A stretch of 64,000 bases of DNA from assembly GCF_009683175.1 (NCBI RefSeq), contig NZ_WKKW01000001.1, positions 310,001 to 374,000 on the forward strand, read 5' to 3'. The DNA comes from Bifidobacterium asteroides (GTDB lineage: Bacteria; Actinomycetota; Actinomycetes; Actinomycetales; Bifidobacteriaceae). Positions within the stretch are counted from its first letter, which is position 1. Each line of letters starts with the position of its first letter. Below are positions 17,643 through 26,268 of this stretch, piece after piece. The position numbers and the translations under genes are program-made. Below the pieces are notes generated by a model. It was not told the DNA's origin, ran no database searches, and worked only from the letters and a program-made list of their open reading frames with translations.

Positions 17643-18583
17643 CCAATCGCGGTGATGGCCTTGACCACCAGGTCCCAGAATCCCTGGAAGTCCAGCTTGA
17701 CGGCCACCTGGGTGTGGCAGTCCTCAGCAGAGGGCTCCGGGCCGCGCAGATCGGCCACGGTCATCCCACAGGTCAGGTCCCCGCGCAGTTCCACATCCAC
17801 CGGGCAGCGACGGGTGCTCACAATAGAGGGATCAATCAGATAGGCCACAGTGCAGGGATCATGCACGGGCGGGTCCACGAAGTCCTGGTTGTCTTGGTAG
17901 GACTTGCGGAAGAAGTCCATCAGCCCACTGACGAAGCGGGCCAGATCGGTGCCGATGCCCTCGATGCGCTGCTGAACCTCCGGTGTGCACAGGGCCTGAT
18001 GAGTCAGATCCAGCCCCACCATGGTGACCGGCCAAGGCTCATTGAAGACGATATGAGCAGCCTCGGGATCCACCTTGATATTGAATTCAGCGACAGCGCT
18101 CCAGTTGCCCACATGGTAACCGCCGCCCATGAGCACGACCTCGCGGACGCGATCGACAATGCGGGGTTCCTTGCGGACGGCCATGGCGATGTTGGTCAGG
18201 GGTCCAGTGGGAACCAGGGTCACCGTGCCCGGCTCCTCGCGCATGATGGTCTCGATGATCCAGTCGACTGCATGGCCGGAATCCAGGGGCCGGGTAGGCT
18301 CAGGCAGCTCGACACCATCAAGACCAGTCTGGCCATGGATGGAAGCGGCCACCTCCTGAGGACGCACCAACGGCCTATCGCATCCGGCATGGACCGGCAC
18401 CTGGCGCGCATGTGCCTTCTCCAGCACAGCCCTCGCATTATAGGTAACCTTGTCCAGACTCTGGTTGCCGCCAACCGTAGTCACTCCGATCAGGTCGATC
18501 CGCGGATCGCCTACTGCCAGAAGGATAGCCACCGCATCGTCATGACCTGGATCGCAGTCCAGGATGATCTTGCGCGTCGTCAT
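17639..18583 (-). CDS. Inosine-uridine-type nucleoside hydrolase
   Basis: A 314-residue ribonucleoside hydrolase that splits nucleosides to base and ribose. The calcium-binding signature DCDPGHDDAVAIL is at the N-terminus, and other active-site pieces are present: TTVGGNQ, LVPTGPLTNIAMA, VLMGGGYHVGNWSAVAEFNIKVDPEAA (in parts), GLDLTHQAL with the catalytic-region histidine, and the HDPCTVAY aspartate. ATG 18583 (MTTRKII) is chosen because upstream in-frame codons encode nothing conserved and run through a palindrome at 18611-18643. Forms an operon with the MFS gene. Base specificity (purine, pyrimidine or both) is not evident. Confidence 0.93.
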   Translation of the reverse strand: MTTRKIILDCDPGHDDAVAILLAVGDPRIDLIGVTTVGGNQSLDKVTYNARAVLEKAHARQVPVHAGCDRPLVRPQEVAASIHGQTGLDGVELPEPTRPLDSGHAVDWIIETIMREEPGTVTLVPTGPLTNIAMAVRKEPRIVDRVREVVLMGGGYHVGNWSAVAEFNIKVDPEAAHIVFNEPWPVTMVGLDLTHQALCTPEVQQRIEGIGTDLARFVSGLMDFFRKSYQDNQDFVDPPVHDPCTVAYLIDPSIVSTRRCPVDVELRGDLTCGMTVADLRGPEPSAEDCHTQVAVKLDFQGFWDLVVKAITAIG

Positions 18584-18610
18584 ATACTCGCCTACGCCTT
18601 TCTCATGAAT

Positions 18611-18643
18611 ATGTCCTGGGCCATTGACCATGGCCCAGGACAT
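18611..18643. repeat. Perfect 14-bp inverted repeat upstream of nucleoside hydrolase
   Basis: ATGTCCTGGGCCAT (18611-18624) and its exact reverse complement (18630-18643) are separated by five bases (TGACC). It lies 27 bases upstream of the hydrolase start and 45 bases after the stop of the GIY-YIG/DUF2075 gene. There is no T tract on either side, so it may be an operator or an RNA hairpin rather than a standard terminator. Confidence 0.75.
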
Positions 18644-18688
18644 GATACCGCTGATTGGCATTCAATCGATGTAGGCGCGTTAGACTGG

Positions 18689-20842
18689 TCAGTCCCGGAC
18701 CTGGGCGAACCCACCCACTGCCCAGGCCAGTCGATCCCGAAGCTCGGGATCGACCGCGAATAGCCCCAATCCGTGCACCCCTCGTTTGAGCAGCACATTG
18801 AACTCGTGCCGAAGATTATCCACAGGATTCATCTCCGGCTCCGACCGCTGATTGGTCGCCAATGTGTTAAAACTGAGCTTCGGTTCGAATTCGATCTTTC
18901 CGTTCCTGTAAGTGACCGAGGGCCCGATAATGACCCCCGCGTAGTTGAGATCAAAACCTTGGATGGTGAAGATGGAACCCACCTCATCAATGGTGAAAGG
19001 CAACTCGGCCCAGGCGATCCGGTGATTTGCAGTGGAGTTTCCCTGCGCCTCATATAGCTCGTAATTCCAGGGCATGGCGAATTCACCATCCCCGTCCTGC
19101 CCCTCTTCGGCCCACACCCACTGGCCTGAATCCTCTTGGCGTAGTGCAACCTGCCAATGTCGGGAGGGTTCGCGTGGATCCGGGTGATTCTTGCTGCTAT
19201 AAGGCCAGTCATAGGTGGCCAGGAGTCGGCAGAGGCCCAAGGAGCCCTCGCCCCTTTGCTCCTGGTCCTTTCGGCGAATGAACTTCCTCAAGTCCGTAGG
19301 CGAGTCAAATACCTTGATCTCATAAGGATGTTCCGAAGGATCCGGACGCAAGGGACCAATGACGCCATCCTTGGCTGTCATCCGATCCAGCCAAGCGCAG
19401 GTTGCAGGGTCAGCCTGAATGCGCATCTGTTGGTCCAAACGAACATGACTGACCTGGAAGGTATCCTCGCGTGCATGCCGGCCATCCCGTGACTTCTCAC
19501 GGATGAGCATGGGTCGCGAGAAGGTTGTGCCATGCTCGGAACCCGTCAATCCCAGAAGCCGACTTTCCTGGGCATCCACGAACTGGGATCCACGCAAGAC
19601 CTGTTCCGGGTCGAAGACCACGATGGCCACTTTTGACCGCCGGAGAATATCGTAGAGCTGGTTGCCTCCGGAGTAGCTCTGCGACCCTTGTGTCAGCAGC
19701 AGGTGTGCCTCGTCAATCAGCACCACATCCGCCTTGGCATCGACGCTATTCATAGGATCCGCCGCCCTGCCCGTGGATCGGCCATTTCGATTGGTGTGCT
19801 TGCTGAACCGATTGATGAACTGGACAGCGCCAACCACGCACTGGCCGCGTTGCTTTTGCAATCCAAGCTTCAGAGCCATCTGGTTATAGACATTGGCCTG
19901 CTCGGCCTGGTTGACAATGATGTAGGAACGCTGCCTGGCCTTTGCCGAACGGTTATCGTCCTTGCCGTTCATGTTCCCATAGATGCCATATCTGGCACAT
20001 ATCTGATAGAAGAGATGGCTGAGCAAAACGGTCTTGCCGGTCCCTGACATGCCCTGAACGACAATGACCTGGGTATGGACTTTATCGTTGATCCGAACCG
20101 GTCCTGTCGATTCCGTCAATGAGTGGAAACCCTCGTCACGATTTTGAACAATGACCGACTCCAACACATGCAGCACAGCCTCTTCAGCCCGCCGTTGCTC
20201 GTCGGTGAGTTTGCGGAAGGGCGAGGCCTTGAACAGGGCGGAGTCCAGGATCGCCTTCTCTTCCGGAAACAGATCGGGCTCCATTTCGTGCAGGGTCTGC
20301 CAGGCCTTGGAAAAAATGCTGTCGAACTCATCGCTGGTGTAATACATGTCCTGAGCGTTGGTTCTCCGGTTCATGACCAGCTTGACCGCATCGACGCTCT
20401 GCATATACCCCATCAACCGATTTTCCATATCCAGGGTCAAAGACTTATTGAAGTGGCGATCACCGATGATGTACTGACAAACCCTGTCCTGATGACTACG
20501 CATAAATCGCACCAGGCGCTCCCAATCCGTCCGGGTCCGTGGATCCAGCTCTATATGCTGCCTGGTCCGAGAACGAATGTCGTTGGTTTCCCCGACATAA
20601 ACCACATAAGGAGGTCCACCACCATGCTTTTTGCCACTGTCCCCTAGGTCGGCAGAGACAATATATACAGTGGGATAGCGCAGGAACAACTCCTCAAGCA
20701 GCCTCTCCTCGAAATTGCTGTCCCGGCTGCCGACAGCTTCCGACTGCTTGTACTCGGCAATAGCCTTGGAAAAATCCTCATCCCTGAAATTGCCATAGGG
20801 CAGAGTCATCACTACAGGCTGCGGCGCACTTGATGAATCCAT
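18689..20842 (-). CDS. GIY-YIG nuclease fused to DUF2075 superfamily 1 helicase/ATPase
   Basis: A 717-residue protein. Residues about 57-150 look like a GIY-YIG endonuclease: VYIVSA and VVYVGETNDIRSRTRQH give the two beta strands and the arginine, and DMENRLM supplies the metal-binding glutamate (about residue 140). From about 255 on is a DUF2075-type ATPase: Walker A QGMSGTGKT (264-272), Walker B/motif II VVLIDEAH (377-380), DQQMRI and a late YAGVIIGP segment typical of the group. Such fusions are found next to defence or nucleotide-cleaning genes; its activity here is unproven. ATG 20842 is an estimate; upstream in-frame codons reach 20920. It is divergent from a MazG-like gene with 67 bases between. 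Confidence 0.75.
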   Translation of the reverse strand: MDSSSAPQPVVMTLPYGNFRDEDFSKAIAEYKQSEAVGSRDSNFEERLLEELFLRYPTVYIVSADLGDSGKKHGGGPPYVVYVGETNDIRSRTRQHIELDPRTRTDWERLVRFMRSHQDRVCQYIIGDRHFNKSLTLDMENRLMGYMQSVDAVKLVMNRRTNAQDMYYTSDEFDSIFSKAWQTLHEMEPDLFPEEKAILDSALFKASPFRKLTDEQRRAEEAVLHVLESVIVQNRDEGFHSLTESTGPVRINDKVHTQVIVVQGMSGTGKTVLLSHLFYQICARYGIYGNMNGKDDNRSAKARQRSYIIVNQAEQANVYNQMALKLGLQKQRGQCVVGAVQFINRFSKHTNRNGRSTGRAADPMNSVDAKADVVLIDEAHLLLTQGSQSYSGGNQLYDILRRSKVAIVVFDPEQVLRGSQFVDAQESRLLGLTGSEHGTTFSRPMLIREKSRDGRHAREDTFQVSHVRLDQQMRIQADPATCAWLDRMTAKDGVIGPLRPDPSEHPYEIKVFDSPTDLRKFIRRKDQEQRGEGSLGLCRLLATYDWPYSSKNHPDPREPSRHWQVALRQEDSGQWVWAEEGQDGDGEFAMPWNYELYEAQGNSTANHRIAWAELPFTIDEVGSIFTIQGFDLNYAGVIIGPSVTYRNGKIEFEPKLSFNTLATNQRSEPEMNPVDNLRHEFNVLLKRGVHGLGLFAVDPELRDRLAWAVGGFAQVRD

Positions 20843-20909
20843 GATCTTCACTATGCCACGAACCCATACCAAACTGATGCAAGGAGAGCCGACTGATAGG
20901 CTCGAAATC

Positions 20910-21242
20910 ATGATCAGCAAGGAAACGGAAACAGCGGTTATGGATTTTGTGCACGAGCGCGACTGGGATCAATTCCATACGCCCGCAAATCTGGCCAAAT
21001 CAATCTGCATCGAAGCCGCCGAGCTCTTGGAATGCTATCAGTGGGGGGATGATCCCAGGGACGGAGATGAGGGCCACGTGACCGACGAACTGGCTGACGT
21101 GCTCACCTATTGCATCCAGCTGGCGGATCGGCTGGATCTGGACATGGACCAAATCATCATGGACAAACTGCAAAGGACGGCCGAGAGGTATCCGGTGGCA
21201 ACCTCACGCGGCTCCAGCCGGAAATACCGGCCCCTGCAGTAG
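20910..21242 (+). CDS. MazG-like nucleotide pyrophosphohydrolase (RS21-C6/dCTPase type)
   Basis: A 110-residue all-alpha NTP pyrophosphohydrolase. The family signature is complete: FVHERDWDQFHTPANLAKSI in two parts, then SICIEAAELLECYQW with the metal-binding glutamates, and DELADVLTYCIQLADRL with the second acidic pair. Members hydrolyse (deoxy)nucleoside triphosphates to monophosphates, commonly dCTP or modified nucleotides. The start is uncertain: ATG 20910 gives a normal family N-terminus, with in-frame ATGs at 20877 and 20841 also possible; none has a strong ribosome site. It is divergent from the GIY-YIG/DUF2075 gene, an arrangement that suggests the two act together. Confidence 0.85.
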   Translation: MISKETETAVMDFVHERDWDQFHTPANLAKSICIEAAELLECYQWGDDPRDGDEGHVTDELADVLTYCIQLADRLDLDMDQIIMDKLQRTAERYPVATSRGSSRKYRPLQ

Positions 21243-21252
21243 GCGGATCGAT

Positions 21253-22026
21253 TCAGCAGGTCTGCGCAGCCGACGGCCCCGACCGTCCGAGTCGCTTGGC
21301 GATCAGTGCGGATAGATCATCCAAGGAGACTCCCCGATAGCTGTTTATGGAAGCGAACTGAGGGCCTGACGAGGTGTCGACCGGATTGGTGCCGGTATAG
21401 GCCACAGTGGTGGCTCCTGATGCCACAGCCGAAGTGATGCCGGTCAAGGTATCCTCGAAAGCCAGGCAGGAGGCCATCAGATCAGGACTGTTGATGCCCA
21501 CCAGACCGGCCGCATGCAGATAGGGGGCAGGATCAGGCTTCTGCGCCAGCCCATCATCCCCGCAAACATAGTCGGCAAAAGCCCCCTTGGGTGCCTTGGC
21601 GACCACAGCCTGAGCCATGCGGCGTGGCGAAGTAGTGACCAGAATCGAAGGGATGCCAGCCTCAACCAGGTCTGTCAGGATGGCACGAACCCCTTCGATC
21701 CATGGCATGTGACGCTCCTCCATGGCGATTACCCCATCGATCAACAAATCCGGAATCTGGTCCTCAGGAAGGTCAAGACCACGCTCCCGCATTAACCTTG
21801 CCACTTTGGTGAGAGGTTTGCCGGAAGCCTGCCAGCCCATGTCGGCATTCCAGTCCCCCCCATGCTCGCGCACCAGATCGACCTCCGCCTGATGCCAGTA
21901 GGGCTCTGAATCGATCAAGGTTCCGTCCATGTCCCAGAAGACCGCAAGCGGTCGGTGACCCATAGCAGACCGGGCTTTGTCAGTCGACCCGGCACGGCTT
22001 TCTTCCTTTTGATGCTCCATGTTCAT
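21253..22026 (-). CDS. HAD-superfamily phosphatase (beta-phosphoglucomutase-like)
   Basis: A 257-residue HAD subfamily I hydrolase. Motif I is VFWDMDGTLIDSEPYW with the nucleophile aspartate and acid/base aspartate; motif II is ILVTTSPRR; the Lys is in AQAVVAKAPKGAF; motif IV is CLAFEDTLTGITSA. The helical cap between motifs I and II places it with beta-phosphoglucomutase and sugar-phosphate phosphatases. Residues 1-27 are a charged extension (KEESRAGSTDKARS). The substrate is unknown. AGGG precedes the ATG. It converges on the MazG-like gene with 10 bases between. Confidence 0.88.
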   Translation of the reverse strand: MNMEHQKEESRAGSTDKARSAMGHRPLAVFWDMDGTLIDSEPYWHQAEVDLVREHGGDWNADMGWQASGKPLTKVARLMRERGLDLPEDQIPDLLIDGVIAMEERHMPWIEGVRAILTDLVEAGIPSILVTTSPRRMAQAVVAKAPKGAFADYVCGDDGLAQKPDPAPYLHAAGLVGINSPDLMASCLAFEDTLTGITSAVASGATTVAYTGTNPVDTSSGPQFASINSYRGVSLDDLSALIAKRLGRSGPSAAQTC

Positions 22027-22075
22027 GCATTCACCCTATCGGCAAGGCTTGTCTTGAAAATGGCGTCACCCCACA

Positions 22076-22354
22076 CTACTGTGCATGAAGATCCGGCCAT
22101 GGATCAGGCAGTAACTCATCCAGACTTACATTAAGCACTTGAGCAATTGCCATGATGTTGATCAAACTAGGATTTGCCGGACTCCCGGGTCGCGACTGAC
22201 CATGCTCCAGCTGTTGATATGCAAACCGGGAAAGATTGGCATTATAGGCGACGAACTCTTGGCTGTAATGCAAAGCCGTCCTTCGACGTTGTATGTTCAA
22301 GCCTAATACCACAGCGTATTCCCCCCACCCACTCGGTACTTGAGAATGTGCCAT
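22076..22354 (-). CDS. Small XRE-family DNA-binding protein
   Basis: A 92-residue helix-turn-helix protein. The domain runs from about residue 12 to 82: LGLNIQRRRTALHYSQEFVAYNANLS, FAYQQLEHGQSRPG and INIMAIAQVLNVSLDELL fit the five-helix Cro/C1 fold, ending in the usual LDELLP. It has no other domain, so it may act as a stand-alone repressor. No target is identifiable, and no toxin or phage gene lies next to it. It sits next to a decayed gene fragment, which suggests a rearranged area. Confidence 0.75.
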   Translation of the reverse strand: MAHSQVPSGWGEYAVVLGLNIQRRRTALHYSQEFVAYNANLSRFAYQQLEHGQSRPGSPANPSLINIMAIAQVLNVSLDELLPDPWPDLHAQ

Positions 22355-22431
22355 ACGACCAAAGTAGGGACAAAGAGTGAATTATCATGCTTTACCAGTA
22401 ATACTATATCTGTAAGGCATTACGGGTTTGT

Positions 22432-22735
22432 AAACAAGGAAGAATTCTCAAACTCTGCCTTGCATCAACAATGGATTTGTCGCTGTTCAAGCTACTGCAT
22501 TGCTTGTAGTAGCGCCTAGATATGGATATTTCTTCGTCATCGGAGCCAACAGTCTTTTTGGTATCGACACGCAGACACCCGACTGGACGCTGACACCCTT
22601 GGTCCAACTAGCCGTCCTGCATCTGGAGGCTCAGGCGATCTACCGTCACACCAGGAATCCCTATCTGGGTGGCATCATGACTGCGATTATGGTCACCGTG
22701 ATGACCTGAATCAACTCCCAGCTCTACTTCTCCGC
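22432..22735 (+). pseudogene. Remnant of a membrane protein gene (C-terminal fragment)
   Basis: A reading frame from about 22432 to a TGA at 22707-22709 encodes a hydrophobic segment (ATALLVVAPRYGYFFVIGA), then FGIDTQTPDWTLTPLVQL, a charged turn EAQAIYRHTRNPYLGG and a second helix IMTAIMVTVMT. It looks like the C-terminal half of a membrane protein, with no plausible start or ribosome site, and after the TGA the frame continues INSQLYF as if the stop were internal. It is best read as a decayed gene. The rest of the 22355-22830 gap shows nothing else I can support. Confidence 0.45.
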
Positions 22736-22830
22736 CTTACAGGAAACTAAAAACCCAAGTCCTTCCCGCCCCTGTTCGGAAGCAAAGATGTCAACAAGGA
22801 TAGGGAGGACCAACCTATCTGATCACCAGT

Positions 22831-24909
22831 TCACTCAGCGTTACCGAAGACCTGATTGCGCAATTCGTTGCGCTGGGTCTCGTACTGGGTGAGCTGGCCA
22901 AGAAGGTCGAACTTTTCCTGACCGTCGGGTAACTGATTCATCCGATGCCTGGCCGAGGCAATAAGCCGCATGTAGGTGGCGTCCAACAGTCTTGCCAGCA
23001 ACTCGGAAGCATACTGACGCTCCTCCGGGCTAGGCTGCTTCAGCTGAACATCCGTGTCATCGGAGTCTGCACCCTGTTCGTCTCCCTTATCGCCTTTCTT
23101 GGAGCCCCTCTGCCTATCCTCCTGCTTATCCAAATTCAGCGGCAAGGGCATGACAGCCAGCTCGTTGATGGCCGACTCCAGCATGGGCCCGCCAGCCTTG
23201 GTCAGATTATGCATCCACAGTCCCTGGGGCGTTTTCCTGTCGGGCAGTCCCCCGGCGGCCTGCACCGCCCGATAGAGCGAGCGGAAAATCGGAACCTCGA
23301 AACTTTCCGGACTCAGCTGGCCGAAGGCATCGGATCCGACCGCCTCGGGAATCTGGATAAGCACGCCCATGAACTGCTGCTCGCAAATGAAGACCGAATC
23401 ATCGATGTGATGATAGCCCTGTCGGAGGGCATCCTCACGCTGTATCCTCCGGCGTTGCATGGCGTCGTCGCTGCCATGGCCCGCGCGACCCCCCGATTCA
23501 TTTGCACCGCGGTGAGGAGTGCGGACCGCATAGGCATCCTGGTCCTTTACATGCAGCTTGCGACGGGCCCTGTTGACCTCCTGACGCAGCAGATCCAGAT
23601 CCACGCCGATTTTTCTGGCGGTCTTGCGGGTGTAGGCCCCCACCAGGGAGCGATCCCTGATCTGCGCCAGGATGGGTGCCACAGCCTTGACAGCCCCCAT
23701 TTGCCCGGTGGTGTACTGGGTGTCGAACATGGCCACAGCGGTGTCGATGACGAAGTCGTACAGCGGCCGGGCATGCTCGACCAATGATCGCACGGCCTCA
23801 TCACCGTACCGGATACGCAGATCACAGGGATCCAGATTTTCCCGGGCCACCGCTACGAAGGTCTGCGTCAGGAAGCTCCCGTCAAGGCCGAAAGCATGCA
23901 GGGCGGCCTTCTGCCCGGCGGCATCCCCGTCGAAGGTGAAGACCACCCGGGAGCCCTGGACCGGTCCCACCAGTTGGATAGCCCCCAAGGCGTCATCAGA
24001 GATGAGTCGACGGACGATCTTGGCGTGGTCCTCGCCGAATGCAGTGCCGCAGGTGGCTACAGCCGTGTCGACGCCGGCAAGGTGGCAGGCCATGACGTCG
24101 GTATACCCCTCCACGATGACAACCTGCCGCTTTTTGACGATGGCATCCTTGGCCAGGTCGATGCCGTAGAGCACCTGATTCTTGCGGTAGAGCTGGGTGT
24201 CAGGCGTGTTGATGTACTTGGCGTTGATGCCGTCGTCCTCGTAGAGCTTGCGAGCGCCGAAGCCCAGGGTGCGGCCCGTGGAATCCCTGATAGGCCAGGT
24301 GACCCTGCCCCTGAAGTAGTCGTAGACTCCCCGCTGCCCCTGCCTGGCCAGTCCGGCATCCAGCATCTCCTGCTGGGTGAAACCCTTGGTGGACAGGTGA
24401 CGAACCAGGTTGTCCCATCCGCGTGGGGCGTATCCGCAACCGAAATGAGCGCTGTCAGCCTGGGAGAAGGTCCTACCTGCCAAGAGCTTGCGCGCCGCCA
24501 ACGCCTCCTTGCTCATGATCTGCGAGACAAAGAACCGCTGGGCCTCCTCGTTGGCCTCCAGCAAGCGGGAACGTTTGGACCCGCGACGCTTGTCCTGACG
24601 GGAGTTTTCATAATGCAGCTCGATCTGGTACTTGTCTGCCAGGATCTCGACGGCATCGCCGAACTCGACGTTCTCCTCCTGCTCCACGTAGGTGAAGACA
24701 TCGCCACCCAGGCCGCAGCCGAAGCAGTGCCAGACCCCCATGGACGGACGCACCGAAAAAGAAGGAGACTTCTCGTCGTGGAAGGGGCACAAGCCCATGT
24801 AGGTGCCGGAACCGGAAGGCTTCAGGGTCACGCTTTCAGATACGATCTCATACAGATCGGCCTTGGCTCTGACCTTCTCGATGTCTTCCTTCTTGATCAT
24901 TCCGGACAT
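22831..24909 (-). CDS. dnaG: DNA primase
   Basis: DnaG makes RNA primers at the replication fork. The 692-residue protein has the CHC2 zinc finger (GLCPFHDEKSPSFSV then WHCFGCGLGG), the primase core with FGCGYAPRGWDNL and RVTWPIRDSTGRTLGFGAR (in parts), and the TOPRIM motif VVIVEGYTDVMACHLAGV with FTFDGDAAGQKAA. The C-terminal region, rich in Arg, Gln and Asp around 440-480 and 590-620, ends in a helical helicase-binding domain. Slightly longer than typical because of the linkers. Lies 57 bases downstream of dgt on the same strand. Confidence 0.97.
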   Translation of the reverse strand: MSGMIKKEDIEKVRAKADLYEIVSESVTLKPSGSGTYMGLCPFHDEKSPSFSVRPSMGVWHCFGCGLGGDVFTYVEQEENVEFGDAVEILADKYQIELHYENSRQDKRRGSKRSRLLEANEEAQRFFVSQIMSKEALAARKLLAGRTFSQADSAHFGCGYAPRGWDNLVRHLSTKGFTQQEMLDAGLARQGQRGVYDYFRGRVTWPIRDSTGRTLGFGARKLYEDDGINAKYINTPDTQLYRKNQVLYGIDLAKDAIVKKRQVVIVEGYTDVMACHLAGVDTAVATCGTAFGEDHAKIVRRLISDDALGAIQLVGPVQGSRVVFTFDGDAAGQKAALHAFGLDGSFLTQTFVAVARENLDPCDLRIRYGDEAVRSLVEHARPLYDFVIDTAVAMFDTQYTTGQMGAVKAVAPILAQIRDRSLVGAYTRKTARKIGVDLDLLRQEVNRARRKLHVKDQDAYAVRTPHRGANESGGRAGHGSDDAMQRRRIQREDALRQGYHHIDDSVFICEQQFMGVLIQIPEAVGSDAFGQLSPESFEVPIFRSLYRAVQAAGGLPDRKTPQGLWMHNLTKAGGPMLESAINELAVMPLPLNLDKQEDRQRGSKKGDKGDEQGADSDDTDVQLKQPSPEERQYASELLARLLDATYMRLIASARHRMNQLPDGQEKFDLLGQLTQYETQRNELRNQVFGNAE

Positions 24910-24966
24910 GACACCCAGCCTACCGGCCCAGGGCGATGTGTTGCGCCCGGCATAAATGCCGCAGGC

Positions 24967-26250
24967 CTACGGGCAGACCAGGGAATGCAGGGCCAGCGCC
25001 GAACCGTCCGTCAGTGAGGCCACCTGGTCGATGGCCACCCTCAAGCGTTCCCCGTCCGAACCCGCCTGGCGCCAATCCTCCAGGAAGACATCCTCCAGAG
25101 CATCCGAGGGTGCTGGCGAGTCGGCCATCATCACCTCAACCAGGTCAGTCACAATCTTCAATTGCTCCTCGTGGAAGGGTTCCTTCTCGCGTGGAGCCAT
25201 TACGAAGTAGACGGCAATCCCCTTCAAGGCCACAATCTCATAGGAAGTCCGGGGAGGGATGACCAGCCCTGCCGAGTACCTGGTCAGCGGACCTTGGCCA
25301 TGGCGGCTTCGAGTGGCTGCCTCCACGGAGTCGGCAAAGCGGCCTATCAGATAGCTGGTGGTGTTCTTCAACGTAGCCAGGGCGCGGCGTGACCCATCGA
25401 AACCCAGCGGCAACATGCCACGGACGGTCTCCAATGCCCGGACCAGCTGGTCAGCATCCCAGCGGTCCCCATACCAGGATCGGGCGGCCCGGACCACGCC
25501 ATCGATGATTCGAGGCTCAGCCAGTCGTTCGGGCACGAATGAGCCGACCACGATGGCATCCTCCACGTCGTGAACGCTGTAGGCGATGTCATCAGCCAGA
25601 TCCATGACCTGGCACTCCATAGGCGTGCTGGCCTGCGGTGCTCCCTGCTTAAGCCAATGGAAGACCTCTTGATCATCTGGATAGACGCAGAACTTGGCGG
25701 TCCTCTCCCCCTTGGGATGAGCCGAGGCCTCGGCCAGGGTCCAGGGATATTTGACCGCAGCATCCAAGGCTGCCCTGGTCAGGTTGACCCCTGCTGAACG
25801 TCCGTCCGGGTGGAAGACCTTGGGCTCCAACCTGGTCAGAAGTCGAAGGGTCTGCGCGTTGCCCTCGAACCCTCCTATGTCGGAGGCCAGCGAGGACAGA
25901 GCACGCTCGCCGTTGTGGCCGAAGGGCGGATGACCTAGGTCATGGGCCAGGCAGGCGCAGTCCACCACATCGGGGTCGCAGCCCAGCATGGTGCCGATCT
26001 GCCGTCCGATCTGGGCCACCTCCAGGGTATGGGTCAGTCGTGTGCGGGCAAAGTCGTCAGTGCCGGCGACAAGGATCTGCGTCTTGGCCCCCAACCGACG
26101 CAGCGCCGAAGAATGAACCAGGCGCGCCCGGTCACGTTCGAAGGCAGTCCTGCTACTGGTCTTTGGAGGCTCTGGCGCCCACCGTTCCTGATCATGGGCG
26201 GAGTAGCCCTCAGCCAGCAGGCGGGATCCGCCCTCCTCGTCAGTGCCCAT
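24967..26250 (-). CDS. dgt: dGTPase-like deoxynucleoside triphosphate triphosphohydrolase
   Basis: A 427-residue HD-domain protein of the dGTPase family, which removes triphosphate from dNTPs. The metal site is complete: RLTHTLEVAQIGR (first His), ACLAHDLGHPPFGHNGE (HD), and MDLADDIAYSVHDVEDA (final Asp). The RRLGAKTQI segment near the N-terminus is also typical. The exact substrate is not certain; the type 2 subfamily in actinobacteria may act on several dNTPs. It starts 18 bases after ohr and lies ahead of dnaG, an arrangement consistent with an operon feeding replication. Confidence 0.9.
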   Translation of the reverse strand: MGTDEEGGSRLLAEGYSAHDQERWAPEPPKTSSRTAFERDRARLVHSSALRRLGAKTQILVAGTDDFARTRLTHTLEVAQIGRQIGTMLGCDPDVVDCACLAHDLGHPPFGHNGERALSSLASDIGGFEGNAQTLRLLTRLEPKVFHPDGRSAGVNLTRAALDAAVKYPWTLAEASAHPKGERTAKFCVYPDDQEVFHWLKQGAPQASTPMECQVMDLADDIAYSVHDVEDAIVVGSFVPERLAEPRIIDGVVRAARSWYGDRWDADQLVRALETVRGMLPLGFDGSRRALATLKNTTSYLIGRFADSVEAATRSRHGQGPLTRYSAGLVIPPRTSYEIVALKGIAVYFVMAPREKEPFHEEQLKIVTDLVEVMMADSPAPSDALEDVFLEDWRQAGSDGERLRVAIDQVASLTDGSALALHSLVCP

Positions 26251-26268
26251 CAGGCGCGTCCGCTCCGT

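Noticed and set aside
17633-18763. 376-codon open frame on the + strand opposite nucleoside hydrolase
   Set aside because: It is the antisense of a clear hydrolase, has His/Asp-rich composition and crosses the inverted repeat; no ribosome site.
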